Position numbers and translations under genes: made by a program
Notes under the pieces: model-generated
The model's input: the letters and a program-made list of their open reading frames with translations, nothing else
What the model was told of the DNA's origin: nothing
Databases searched by the model: none
Shown: piece after piece, positions 9,562-18,040 of the stretch
Numbering within the stretch: the first letter of the stretch is position 1
Layout: each line of letters starts with the position of its first letter
Source of the DNA: Sphingobacterium allocomposti
Lineage (GTDB): Bacteria; Bacteroidota; Bacteroidia; Sphingobacteriales; Sphingobacteriaceae
Direction of reading: 5' to 3'
Length of the DNA stretch: 37,623 nucleotides
Assembly: GCF_008124885.1 (NCBI RefSeq)
Contig: NZ_VNHX01000033.1
Coordinates: forward strand, 1-37,623

Positions 9562-10761
9562 ATGATGAACATGTTTAAGTATATATCTGTGACCTATTTG
9601 TTACTCTTGTGTCTTTGGACGGGTTGTTCAGAGGAACTTAGAGAAGCTACTCTATATAATGGTACGCCTCCTGGCCGGGTGTCGAATGTGCAGGTGGAAA
9701 ATTTGCCGGGGGGAGCAAAGATTTCGTATACACTACCGCGAGATCAAGACCTGTTATACGTAAAGGCCACGTACGTCCTGCCCTCCGGTCGGGAGATGGA
9801 GGTAAAATCCTCTTATTATAATAATTCATTGGTGGTGGAAGGTTTTGCTGACGAGAATCCACACGTAATTAAGTTGTATTCGGTAAACCGTAGCGAGGTC
9901 GAATCCGAGCCAGTGGAGGTAACTGTCGAACCACTAGAAAATCCAATATGGGCTACATACCGCAGTATGGAGGCTATTGCCGCTTTCGGAGGGATACGTG
10001 TGATGGCAGAAAATGAAAACGAAAAGGATTTGACCATCATGGTGATGATAGACTCCTTAGGGGAATGGGTACCGGCATTAGATAATATCTATACGTCAGC
10101 AAAAAATATCGACCGTACGATACGTGGTCTGGATACCATTCCGCAGGAATTTGCACTAACGGTTCGGGACAGATATATGAATTTTACAGATACCTTGGTC
10201 GTAAAAATAACACCTTTGTATGAAACTGCATTGCCGAAATCAAGGTACGCTGCGGTTGTCTTGCCTGGGGATGTAGGACAGGGGTATCAGAGTACGGGAC
10301 TGGCGAGAATGTGGGATGGTGATATCATCAATTGGCCCAACATATCGATGACCGACGCCTCGGTACGCGAGCCACAGTGGGTAACCTTTGATACGGGCGT
10401 GTTGGCACAAATGAGCCGTATTGTCATCTGGGACTATCCGGAATACACGAATAGTGGTCGTTTGTATTACTTTGGTGGTAATCTGCGCAATTTCGAAATT
10501 TGGGGATCAGATAATCCGCCTTCAGATGGTAGCTGGAACAATTGGCACTTGTTGGGAACCTTTCAAAGTGTAAAGGTATCCGGTTTGCCGGTAGGCCAAC
10601 AATCAGATGAAGATTACCAGTTGGCGAATGCCGGTTTAAGCTACGATTTCGACGTCGCCGCCCCGCGCGTGCGTTATCTGCGGATTCGCTCCACACGTAA
10701 CTGGGAGGGGTCTACCTTTATGGCCATTGCGGAAGTGCAGGTCTATGGTGACCCACGTTAG
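9562..10761 (+). CDS. DUF4959/DUF5126/DUF5000-type surface lipoprotein (candidate SGBP)
   Basis: Predicted outer-membrane lipoprotein of the PUL, probably a surface glycan-binding protein. The frame is open from a TTG at 9556, but ATG at 9562 gives the usual MMN start. The 399-aa product has a lipobox ending WTGC, then SEEL. The N-terminal third (PGRVSNVQVENLPGGAKISYTLP) matches the DUF4959 pattern. The centre resembles DUF5126. The C-terminal 150 residues (QWVTFDTG...RIVIWDY...FEIWGSD...VRYLRIRS...AIAEVQVYG) form a discoidin/F5-8-like carbohydrate-binding fold assigned to DUF5000. This triple arrangement recurs directly after susD in Bacteroidota PULs. The domain calls are from memory of the families, and binding has to be tested. 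The next gene starts 22 nt downstream. Confidence 0.85.
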   Translation: MMNMFKYISVTYLLLLCLWTGCSEELREATLYNGTPPGRVSNVQVENLPGGAKISYTLPRDQDLLYVKATYVLPSGREMEVKSSYYNNSLVVEGFADENPHVIKLYSVNRSEVESEPVEVTVEPLENPIWATYRSMEAIAAFGGIRVMAENENEKDLTIMVMIDSLGEWVPALDNIYTSAKNIDRTIRGLDTIPQEFALTVRDRYMNFTDTLVVKITPLYETALPKSRYAAVVLPGDVGQGYQSTGLARMWDGDIINWPNISMTDASVREPQWVTFDTGVLAQMSRIVIWDYPEYTNSGRLYYFGGNLRNFEIWGSDNPPSDGSWNNWHLLGTFQSVKVSGLPVGQQSDEDYQLANAGLSYDFDVAAPRVRYLRIRSTRNWEGSTFMAIAEVQVYGDPR

Positions 10762-10783
10762 TGTAAACTTAAACAGAAAAAAG

Positions 10784-11986
10784 ATGATGAACAGTATAAA
10801 AAAATATCAGTGGGTTGGTATGGTCGTCATAGGTTTTATTGCGGCAGCTCTGGGAGCTTGTTCAAAAAGTGATGACTATAAGAAATACTTGGAAGGGGGT
10901 GAAATCACTTATACCGGTAAAATCGACTCCGTGACCGTCTATTCGGGACATGAACGCGTATACGTTACTGGGCTTTTTAAGGCAGATCCCAAAATTGAAA
11001 AGCTAATTGTCTATTGGGGGAATCGTGCGGATTCCGTGACAGTACCGATTGAACGTACACCGGGAATAGATACGCTGCAGTTGTATATCCCGATAGAAGA
11101 AGGGGTGCATAATTTTGAATTTGTAACCGTAGACGGCGAAGGAAATCGTTCCCTTAGTGTGTTTCGTACGGGCACATCCTACGGAAATCGTTACATCTCG
11201 GGTTTGATTAACAGGCCCTACAACCTTGCTGATTACTTTGCCGGCGATCTTGCAGCGACTATCGGTTGGGGAGGCATTGATCTAACGAGTGGTGCCACGT
11301 TTACGGAGGTAGAGTTTACGAATACTGAAGGTAAACGGATTATCCAGTTGGATTCTATTCACGTCTCCGAGAGCATCTTGAAGGATTATATGCCGGGATC
11401 ATCCTTACGGTATCGTACAGTGTTTCTTCCGGATACCATTAGTGTTGACACCTTCTATAGCAGTTACGTGAGTGATATCGTTCCGAATCTAGCTTATTTG
11501 AGGAACATTTCTTTTCCCTTTCAACGTGCGGCCTATGATGGCAACCGCTGGGGAACACCTGCTGGGTGGACAGTAAATGATGCAGCCAGAAATATAGGTA
11601 ATGGCGCTTATGGCGGCTACGAACTCAGGGGCGTTGGAGGAGCCTTATCACTCGAAGGTGGTTGGGGCTTGCCAGGCGTTATCAATGGTAAGATTTATCA
11701 AACGACGAACCTACAGCCGGGAACCTATCGCATAACGATTAGTGCCATCGAACGTGGCGCGGCCGGGTCGGTGCATTTTGCGGTCGCCGAAGGCAAAGCA
11801 CTCCCTAACGAGGCTGATTTAGACGGAAATACTCTCGTCTATACGGCTCTTCCGGACAATAACGCGAGAACGGTCGAGTTTACCTTGTCAAAAGCCGCCG
11901 AGATAACAGTTGGCTTTATTGGAAATATGCCCGACTCCGGATCGTATTTCAAAGTCATAGGCGATATTGTATTTGAAGTGTTATAA
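10784..11986 (+). CDS. DUF4998/DUF5013-type surface lipoprotein
   Basis: Predicted outer-membrane lipoprotein, probably a second surface glycan-binding component. Start chosen at the ATG ATG pair at 10784, because the 19 codons upstream overlap the preceding gene and lack a signal sequence. The lipobox is LGAC with Cys26 of 400 aa. The N-terminal half (YTGKIDSVTVYSGHERVYVTGLFKADPKIEKLIVYWG...) fits DUF4998, which usually follows the DUF4959/DUF5000 protein. The C-terminal half (RWGTPAGWTVNDAAR...YQTTNLQPGTYRITI...FKVIGDIVFEV) resembles the DUF5013 jelly-roll-like module. It is contiguous with the upstream gene and 17 nt before the next one. No catalytic motif is visible. Confidence 0.83.
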   Translation: MMNSIKKYQWVGMVVIGFIAAALGACSKSDDYKKYLEGGEITYTGKIDSVTVYSGHERVYVTGLFKADPKIEKLIVYWGNRADSVTVPIERTPGIDTLQLYIPIEEGVHNFEFVTVDGEGNRSLSVFRTGTSYGNRYISGLINRPYNLADYFAGDLAATIGWGGIDLTSGATFTEVEFTNTEGKRIIQLDSIHVSESILKDYMPGSSLRYRTVFLPDTISVDTFYSSYVSDIVPNLAYLRNISFPFQRAAYDGNRWGTPAGWTVNDAARNIGNGAYGGYELRGVGGALSLEGGWGLPGVINGKIYQTTNLQPGTYRITISAIERGAAGSVHFAVAEGKALPNEADLDGNTLVYTALPDNNARTVEFTLSKAAEITVGFIGNMPDSGSYFKVIGDIVFEVL

Positions 11987-12003
11987 CGCTTATTTTCAAG
12001 AAT

Positions 12004-13257
12004 ATGAAAAACTACTATATGTTGCTCGGTTTGCTGGCTGTTTTTATACTCAGTTCTCCGGCTTGCAGTAAATCGAACGATGGTCCTAACGGTCGTGAGG
12101 AGGAAAGTGTTGAGCCCGATAATATCGAACTGGCGACATTAGGCGAATTGTCTTTTGCACAAGTTACGACGACAGGAGTCGTGATCACCGGTTTTATTAC
12201 GGATCAGGGGGGAGCACACGTGCGTAGCCGTGGTGTTTGCTGGTCAACCAGCCCCTCACCTCGCGTTGAGGACGAGTCAGCGGAGGCTGGTTCAACAAAA
12301 GGCTCTGGCGAGTTTTCCGTGCAGCTTAGCAATTTGCTCCCCTCAACAGAATACTATGTGCGCGCTTATGCCCGAAACGCGGGAGGAATTGCCTACAGCA
12401 CCGATTTTTCTTTTCGCACAACCGATGTTCAATCTGTTGAGTTTGCTACGCGTCCCATGTTTATTATCGGTTCTTCTTTAGCATCGTATGATGTGGAAGT
12501 GCTCAGTAATGGTGGTGGGCAGATTACCGAATTAGGTGTTTGTTGGGGGGAAGAGGGACTTCCCACTGTAGACGGTAGTCAGAAGGCTGTATATGGCGGA
12601 ACAGAAGTGAATATGGGAGGCGTTTATCGCATCAATATGGCGAATTTGAGTGAACGAAGGGATTATCATCTTCGAGCCTATGCAATTAATGAGACCGGCG
12701 TTAGCTACGGTTCGGCTATTCCTTTTCGTACCATTGGCAAAGGAAATATGACCTATACATTCAATCGAGCAGACAACCCTACAGCGGAAGAACAAGCGGC
12801 CTATGACCGCTTGCAAGTGGCTATCGATAGTGCGGTGTGGTATGTCAATAACTATACTTCGGTGACCAAGCATGTTTGGTTGAACTACGATCCAGGGGTA
12901 CCAACGGCTGATGCGAATAACGAAGGATGGATGCGCTTTGGGGCAAGTGCCGATTTTCATAATATCCGTACTATGCTGCACGAGATGAATCATACTGTCG
13001 GTACCGGTACAACCAGCTGGTGGTGGAACTCTGCAATCAGAAATGGAACCTACCAGTTTCCTGAAGCTAACCAAATCATCAAGTATATTAATGGGGACGC
13101 GGCAGTAATTAACGGAGATAGTCAACATTGGTGGCCATATGGGCTAAATCAAAACTCGGAAGTGTCCTCCAGTTGGGATTATGTATATAACTGCTTGATT
13201 ATTGAGGCGATGCGTCGGGATGGTATGACCTCGCACAGCGGTCCATACGATCGTTAA
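12004..13257 (+). CDS. Lipoprotein with FnIII-like repeats and C-terminal HExxH metallopeptidase-like domain
   Basis: Predicted surface lipoprotein: signal peptide with lipidated Cys21 in SPAC, 417 aa. Two FnIII-like modules follow (about residues 40-140 and 145-245), each containing the recurring SRGVCWS/ELGVCWG core and an ending of the type YYVRAYARN..G..Y....FRT, common in Bacteroidota surface proteins. The last 165 residues are a different domain with LHEMNHTVG: His326, Glu327 and His330 form a classical HExxH zinc site. The later QHWWPYGLNQNSE could supply a further ligand. I do not recognise a named peptidase family, although similar HExxH-plus-WPYGLN proteins occur with carbohydrate-binding modules in other secreted proteins. 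A protease-like enzyme in a PUL could act on glycoproteins. The function is inferred and zinc dependence is untested. Confidence 0.75.
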   Translation: MKNYYMLLGLLAVFILSSPACSKSNDGPNGREEESVEPDNIELATLGELSFAQVTTTGVVITGFITDQGGAHVRSRGVCWSTSPSPRVEDESAEAGSTKGSGEFSVQLSNLLPSTEYYVRAYARNAGGIAYSTDFSFRTTDVQSVEFATRPMFIIGSSLASYDVEVLSNGGGQITELGVCWGEEGLPTVDGSQKAVYGGTEVNMGGVYRINMANLSERRDYHLRAYAINETGVSYGSAIPFRTIGKGNMTYTFNRADNPTAEEQAAYDRLQVAIDSAVWYVNNYTSVTKHVWLNYDPGVPTADANNEGWMRFGASADFHNIRTMLHEMNHTVGTGTTSWWWNSAIRNGTYQFPEANQIIKYINGDAAVINGDSQHWWPYGLNQNSEVSSSWDYVYNCLIIEAMRRDGMTSHSGPYDR

Positions 13258-13311
13258 TGTTTGGGAGGGTATTCTGATTCAACAATTGTACAGTGTAAAG
13301 AATAATAAATC

Positions 13312-13553
13312 ATGAAGAAGACAATTTTATTTTGTACGTTGCTGTGGATGGTGTAGTATATTTAGTAGTGGCCGACCCCAGCTTTTCAAAAAGGAAAAGC
13401 TAAAATGAATTTGTAGGAACGTGGAATTAGTTGAGTTACGAAATGGAAATCAGGTAGTTTCTTTTGAAGGATTCCCTTCAGGACAGCTCAAGGACTTTGG
13501 TAACGACAATGGTTATCAGTTTATCTATGCAAAACAGAAAAATACATTTTATT
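13312..13553 (+). pseudogene. Possible remnant of a secreted-protein gene
   Basis: An ATG at 13312, well placed after the preceding operon gene, reads MKKTILFCTLLWMV and then a stop at 13354. This is a typical first half of a Bacteroidota signal peptide that breaks off. The following 200 nt up to the GH16-GH43 start have stops in all frames, though frame pieces of about 20-60 codons exist. A hairpin AGCTTTT/AAAAGCT lies at 13380-13401. The simplest reading is the 5' stub of a deleted gene, but a chance short frame or a leader peptide is also possible. No product can be named. Confidence 0.3.
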
Positions 13554-15317
13554 ATGAACGAAAAGCTGCTTTTTATCTCTCTTTCTTTGTTGCTTTGGAC
13601 GTTTACTAGCGAAGCACAACGTGCTGCATCCGACGGGTATCAATTGGTCTGGGCGGATGAATTCAATCAGGACGGTCCTCCTAATCCCGACTATTGGAGT
13701 TTTGAAGAGGGATTCAAGCGGAATAAGGAAGGCCAATGGTACCAAAAGGAGAACGCGTATTGTAAAGGCGGTGTATTGGTAATCGAAGTGCGTCAAGAGA
13801 AGAAGAAAAATCCGACGTTTCGCAAGGGGAGCAACGACTGGGCGGCTTCGCGCCGCAATATACAGTATACGTCGTCTTCGATCAATACGGCAGGTAGAAA
13901 GGCATGGAAGTATGGGCGGTTCGAAATGCGTGCCCGGATTCCTATCGGTACGGGGCTCTGGCCTGCGTTTTGGACGTTGGGTGTAGAAGGAGAATGGCCA
14001 TCAAACGGTGAGATCGATATCATGGAATACTATCGTGGAAATATCTTGGCCAATGTGGCTACGGGGACAAAAGAAAGGTGGAAAGCAGCTTGGTATACAT
14101 CGACGAAGGCTGTAAAAGAGCTGGGCGGGCAGCGATGGGCAGACGAATTCCATACCTGGAGGATGGACTGGGACGAGGACGGGATTGCCTTATATGTGGA
14201 CGACAGTTTGATGAACCGCGTGCCGCTGAGCGACCTGGTAAATCAGGATGGGAGCGGAATAAACCCATTTCGGCAGCCCCATTATATTCTGTTGAATTTT
14301 GCATTGGGCGGGATCAATGGTGGAAAGATTGACGATAGCCTCCTGCCGGCCAGGTATGAGATTGACTATGTCCGCGTATACCAGAAACAGGCGCACGCGT
14401 CGTCGTCTAAGCAGCGGTTTACCCCTGGCGAAATATGGGAAGACCAGAATGGTGATCACGTGAACGCACACGGCGGGGGCATCCTGTACCACGAAGGTAC
14501 GTACTATTGGTATGGTGAGAAAAGGGGAGGGAAAACATCGCTTGGTGTAAACGTCTACTCCTCGACGGATTTATATAACTGGAAATTCGAGAAGCTTGCT
14601 TTTTCGCCCGTAGACGATCAGGCTAGTGATATTACGTGGGGCTGTATCATGGAACGCCCTAAGGTTGTATACAATGCGGCGACAAAAAAATTTGTGCTGT
14701 GGTTTCACCTGGAACTGAAAGGGCAGGGGTATGCCGCCGCGCGCGCAGCTGTTGCGGTGAGTGACACGCCGACAGGACCATTTGTTTACCAAGGCAGTTT
14801 TAGGCCTAATGGCAACATGTCCAGAGATATGGGACTGTTTGTCGACGATGATGGGACCGCTTATCATATTTATTCTTCGGATGAGAACTATGCCTTGCGC
14901 CTGGTTAAGTTAACGGACGACTATCAAAAGCCGACGCGGGAAGACAAGTTACTGTTCCGCAACCACCGGGAGGCTCCGGCCTTGTTTAAACATGGCGGCA
15001 AGTATTATCTTTTTACAAGCGGATGTACGGGCTGGGCGCCAAATAGGGCAGAATTGCATGTTGCAGAACATATCTTCGGCCCTTGGAGATCGCTTGGCGA
15101 CCCCATGCGCGGGCCGGGTTCCAGGCTCACGTTCGATGCGCAATCGACATTTGTATTACCCGTTGTAGGCAAGAAAGATGCTTTTATCTTCATGGCTGAT
15201 CGGTGGAGACCGGGCAATCTTGCCGATAGCCGTTACGTATGGCTGCCCGTTACCCTGCGTTCGGAGGAGGTGAGCGTTTCGTGGCGCGACCAATGGGATT
15301 TGGGGGTGTTTGATTAG
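13554..15317 (+). CDS. GH16-GH43 fusion glycoside hydrolase, probable beta-1,3-galactan-degrading enzyme
   Basis: Secreted 587-aa enzyme with two catalytic domains. ATG at 13554 is chosen because it yields the signal peptide (MNEKLLFISLSLLLW...SEAQ). Residues 28-278 are GH16, with the catalytic GEIDIMEYY: nucleophile Glu153, Asp155 and acid/base Glu158. Residues 288-587 are a GH43 domain resembling exo-beta-1,3-galactanases (subfamily 24 type): NAHGGGILYHEGTYYWYGE, MERPKVVYN (Glu367), SRDMGLFVDDDG (Asp425), HREAPALF (Glu473), GWAPN, FDAQSTF (Gln530), DRWRP and SRYVWLP. As in the fungal exo-beta-1,3-galactanases, the usual N-terminal Asp base is missing and Gln530 lies where a Gln base was proposed. 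GH16 could be an endo-beta-1,3-galactanase or a glucanase; the fusion argues for galactan. It is the last gene of the PUL operon. Confidence 0.92.
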   Translation: MNEKLLFISLSLLLWTFTSEAQRAASDGYQLVWADEFNQDGPPNPDYWSFEEGFKRNKEGQWYQKENAYCKGGVLVIEVRQEKKKNPTFRKGSNDWAASRRNIQYTSSSINTAGRKAWKYGRFEMRARIPIGTGLWPAFWTLGVEGEWPSNGEIDIMEYYRGNILANVATGTKERWKAAWYTSTKAVKELGGQRWADEFHTWRMDWDEDGIALYVDDSLMNRVPLSDLVNQDGSGINPFRQPHYILLNFALGGINGGKIDDSLLPARYEIDYVRVYQKQAHASSSKQRFTPGEIWEDQNGDHVNAHGGGILYHEGTYYWYGEKRGGKTSLGVNVYSSTDLYNWKFEKLAFSPVDDQASDITWGCIMERPKVVYNAATKKFVLWFHLELKGQGYAAARAAVAVSDTPTGPFVYQGSFRPNGNMSRDMGLFVDDDGTAYHIYSSDENYALRLVKLTDDYQKPTREDKLLFRNHREAPALFKHGGKYYLFTSGCTGWAPNRAELHVAEHIFGPWRSLGDPMRGPGSRLTFDAQSTFVLPVVGKKDAFIFMADRWRPGNLADSRYVWLPVTLRSEEVSVSWRDQWDLGVFD

Positions 15318-15536
15318 CTATGGCGGTGGCTGCCGGAGGGCAGTGAAAGCCGGAACGAATCGGCCCGCGGGCTTTTCAGGCTACAGCTTTCTGTCTGTAT
15401 GTATGCTCCCGGTTGCCCGCGGGCTGATTTTTTACATTCTTTTTATACAATAATCGGATGCCATCTCCTATTTTAGAGGCATATCCTAGCACGGGGCCGC
15501 GCTGCCGGAGCCGTATATGTTAGAAAGGTCGGCGCG
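15318..15536. other. Intergenic region with two GC-rich palindromes
   Basis: The 10-bp palindrome-containing segment GCCCGCGGGC occurs near 15362-15371 and again near 15416-15425. The two copies can pair with each other or fold singly, and the second is followed by TGATTTTTT. This may act as a terminator for the GH16-GH43 gene, but the long loop makes that uncertain. No other structure is evident. Confidence 0.3.
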
Positions 15537-16430
15537 ATGCCACGCCCGACATCAGGAAGTGTAATGGATAGCATGCGTAAAAAGAGTACATCTATTCCCA
15601 CAAATACCATGGCCGAGAAGTTCGGCTCCGATATCTTTGTGGCAACAACTGCCGGCGGTGTATTCTATGAAGTCGAAGAGCTTAAGCTGTCCCATCGGGA
15701 CAGCTGTCACCTGTTTTTCGTACAGGAGCAAGGAAACGTCTCTTTCGAAGTGGATTTTCAGACATATAAAAGCGGGGCGTGTTCGATCATGTACATCCAT
15801 CCCGGCCAGGTGCATCGGTCTACAGGAATGAGCAATGTTAAGGGCGGTCTTCTAGCTATAGATACACAGCATATAAATGCCGAATATGTACGCCTCCTGG
15901 ACGAATTAACGCCGGTCGAACCGCTGTCTTTACCTGCTGAGGCGTTTGGAGTGATCAAGGAAGCCATGTCGTTCTGCTTAACGTTGTCTGCCCTGGGGAA
16001 GGAACCGCTACATCGGTCGTTGCTCAAAGACAGCTGCAACGTGCTGGTGGCGCTGCTCATCTCGCAGTACCTGACGCTGTCGGGACAGGCAGAGACATCG
16101 CCGGCGCCGGAAAGGATCACGAAGGCGTTTAAAAAGCTGCTGGACGAGAATTTTGAAACGAATAAGCGTCCTGCAGCCTATGCCCGGATCCTGCATATCA
16201 CGACGCCTTACCTCAACGAGTGCGTCAAAGGTGTAACAGGACGCGCCGTTTCCGACCATATACAACAACGCGTGGTGCTGGAAGCTAAACGCATGCTTTA
16301 TTATTCCGACAGGTCGGTAAAGGAAATTGCCTACGACTTGGGATACGAGGATTACGCATATTTCTCAAGACTTTTTAAAAAGGTAGCGGGGGTAACGGCT
16401 CTGGACTTCCGCAAGAAGAGCCGCGTTTAG
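15537..16430 (+). CDS. AraC-family transcriptional regulator
   Basis: Cytoplasmic DNA-binding regulator of 297 aa. Residues about 35-115 form a cupin-like sensor region (LFFVQEQGNVSFEVDFQTY...IMYIHPGQVHR), the usual ligand-binding part of AraC proteins. Residues about 195-295 are the double HTH domain, with the second helix-turn-helix VKEIAYDLGYEDYAYFSRLFKKVAGVTALDFRK matching the family signature. The start is uncertain: ATG at 15537 has no clear leader, and Met10 (15564) or Met13 (15573) are equally possible. It follows the PUL in the same direction, 219 bp after the GH gene, and may respond to a sugar or another small effector. Its targets are unknown. Confidence 0.88.
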   Translation: MPRPTSGSVMDSMRKKSTSIPTNTMAEKFGSDIFVATTAGGVFYEVEELKLSHRDSCHLFFVQEQGNVSFEVDFQTYKSGACSIMYIHPGQVHRSTGMSNVKGGLLAIDTQHINAEYVRLLDELTPVEPLSLPAEAFGVIKEAMSFCLTLSALGKEPLHRSLLKDSCNVLVALLISQYLTLSGQAETSPAPERITKAFKKLLDENFETNKRPAAYARILHITTPYLNECVKGVTGRAVSDHIQQRVVLEAKRMLYYSDRSVKEIAYDLGYEDYAYFSRLFKKVAGVTALDFRKKSRV

Positions 16431-16551
16431 CCATATGGAAAGCCCCGTCTGTAGACGCCTGAGCATGTTAAGATTTGAAGTGTTTATGTTATATAGAGAA
16501 GGATCCACAAACCATCTGGGGACGAGGCGAAGCAACCGGATAAGTTGAAGG

Positions 16552-16583
16552 CGATCTTATGCGGTGTACACAACATAAGATCG
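16552..16583. terminator. Bidirectional hairpin between convergent genes
   Basis: Perfect 10-bp inverted repeat CGATCTTATG (16552-16561) and CATAAGATCG (16574-16583) with a 12-nt loop, lying between the convergent araC-type and phosphotransferase genes. CCCTTTCC follows on the + strand; there is no strong T-run on either strand, so intrinsic termination is likely but not certain. Confidence 0.5.
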
Positions 16584-16594
16584 TCCCTTTCCTG

Positions 16595-17479
16595 TTAAGC
16601 TACTCCCAGTTGAGCTTTCGCCCCTGCGATATGTTTATCGTCTTTAGTTTCGATGGCAAAGATGCCGTAGGCCAGCGGAGCGGCGGCTGCCCGTTCGACG
16701 GTTTGTTCGAACAGCTTCTCCCATACTTTGCCGCCGTTCTTCTCATATACGCTGATAAGCTGTTTTAAGCTGTCCTCGCCGAAGACCGTCAAGTGACCGG
16801 AAAAATCTATTGATGGATCGCTGATATGTGCGGTCGACCAATCAATAATGCCGGAAACCATGCCGGCCGGAGTAGCAAGTACGTGGCCCGCGTACAGGTC
16901 GCCATGGACAAAACAGGTGAAGTGCGGCCAAAGAAGATCGTCGTCGAGCCATTTTTTATACCGTGTTTCGAGCGTTTCGCTGATGCCGAGCTCGGACTTT
17001 ACGGTGTGTAGCCGCTCAGCGATTTCGGGCCTGAGCTGTTCGGGCTCCAGAATTTTCAGCTGTTTTTCCAGCGCTTCTTTTCGGGGAATACGGTGTAAGT
17101 CTACTAATACCGCAGACAGCGACGGGATGTAATCGGCGCTTTGTCTGTCCATATGCCAGGTTACCTCATAGGTTTCGGGATCAAAGCGTAGTGCAGGAAG
17201 ATCGGTTAACAGCGGGTAAGCTATCAGCTTGGAGGTCGCTATGCGCCAGTCGGGCACCTCTACTGATAGGTGTTTTTGCGCCAGCTGTAAGATGCGCCGC
17301 TCTTTTTCGATCTGTTCTTCCAGTCCTTCGCGTCTAGGGATTCGTAAAACCCAGCTGAGGCCCAGTCTATCGGTAGCAAATCCTACCCTGAAATCGATTC
17401 CCATATCGTTAAATGTCATCTCGCCGGACAGCTGAAGACCGTGTTCTTCAGCTAATATTTTGATATCGTCAATAGTCAT
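16595..17479 (-). CDS. Macrolide 2'-phosphotransferase homologue (Mph family, APH fold)
   Basis: Predicted cytoplasmic kinase that would phosphorylate the 2'-OH of the desosamine sugar of macrolides with GTP or ATP. The 294-aa length equals the Mph family. Motifs match along the whole chain: NDMGIDFRVGFATD near the N-terminus, WVLRIPRREG (nucleotide-binding lysine/arginine region), LVDLHRIP, the catalytic loop FVHGDLYAGHVL with Asp194 and His199, and GIIDWSTAHISDPSIDF with metal-binding Asp213. Several of these (VLRIPRRE, HGD..AGH, GIIDW) are shared with Mph(A)/Mph(B). It stands alone, leftward, with no mobile element next to it, so it may be an intrinsic chromosomal gene rather than an acquired one. 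Related aminoglycoside or homoserine kinases are less likely given the match. Activity is untested. Confidence 0.87.
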   Translation of the reverse strand: MTIDDIKILAEEHGLQLSGEMTFNDMGIDFRVGFATDRLGLSWVLRIPRREGLEEQIEKERRILQLAQKHLSVEVPDWRIATSKLIAYPLLTDLPALRFDPETYEVTWHMDRQSADYIPSLSAVLVDLHRIPRKEALEKQLKILEPEQLRPEIAERLHTVKSELGISETLETRYKKWLDDDLLWPHFTCFVHGDLYAGHVLATPAGMVSGIIDWSTAHISDPSIDFSGHLTVFGEDSLKQLISVYEKNGGKVWEKLFEQTVERAAAAPLAYGIFAIETKDDKHIAGAKAQLGVA

Positions 17480-18040
17480 TTCTTATGCATTTTAGTTTTA
17501 TGTTAACAGATTGCCACACTTTATCCCGGAGCCGTTTGCCGCGTCCTCGGTGTCGGCAGCTAAATTGCCGGAAGCTGCCTGGGTCTGTCAATTTATTGGA
17601 GAATTTTTATAAAAAATCAAGAGGTTGATCGTGATGCGCCTGCGGCACGCCATTGTATCGAACGCCCTTATGAACTTAGCTGGTATGCCAAGGTCTTGCC
17701 ATGGTGGTTGTATGTGCGAAAAACTTCATGTTCCAAAATTATAAAAAGCCGCTAATCACTGCAAGCAAAAATGTTGTGTTAGAGCGATATGCGGGCGTCG
17801 AGCGTACCGGATAATGGGATGGGTGTTTAGGTGCGTAAAAAAGTGAAGGCGGCACTCCCGCCATATCGGTTTATGTAAAACTACCGGTGGGCCAGGGAGA
17901 AAAACAGGATTTTAAGTATAAATTATAAGGAGAGCGGTACTGCTTTTGCTAGCTGCAATCCCGTGGTCCAGTGCTGGAGATGGATGCGCCATTCCGTTTG
18001 AGGCACGTATCATTATTAAATTGAAGCTAATTTATAGTTT
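17480..18040. other. 561-bp intergenic region, no gene seen
   Basis: This gap lies between divergent genes and must contain promoters for both. I see no frame with a convincing start and composition; the longest candidate is about 37 codons near 17700. The left part is AT-rich just upstream of the phosphotransferase gene. No convincing -33/-7 pair, RNA gene or long repeat is visible. Confidence 0.4.

Noticed and set aside
13464..13553. Extended GH16-GH43 start
   Set aside because: The 30 upstream codons do not form a signal peptide; ATG at 13554 does.
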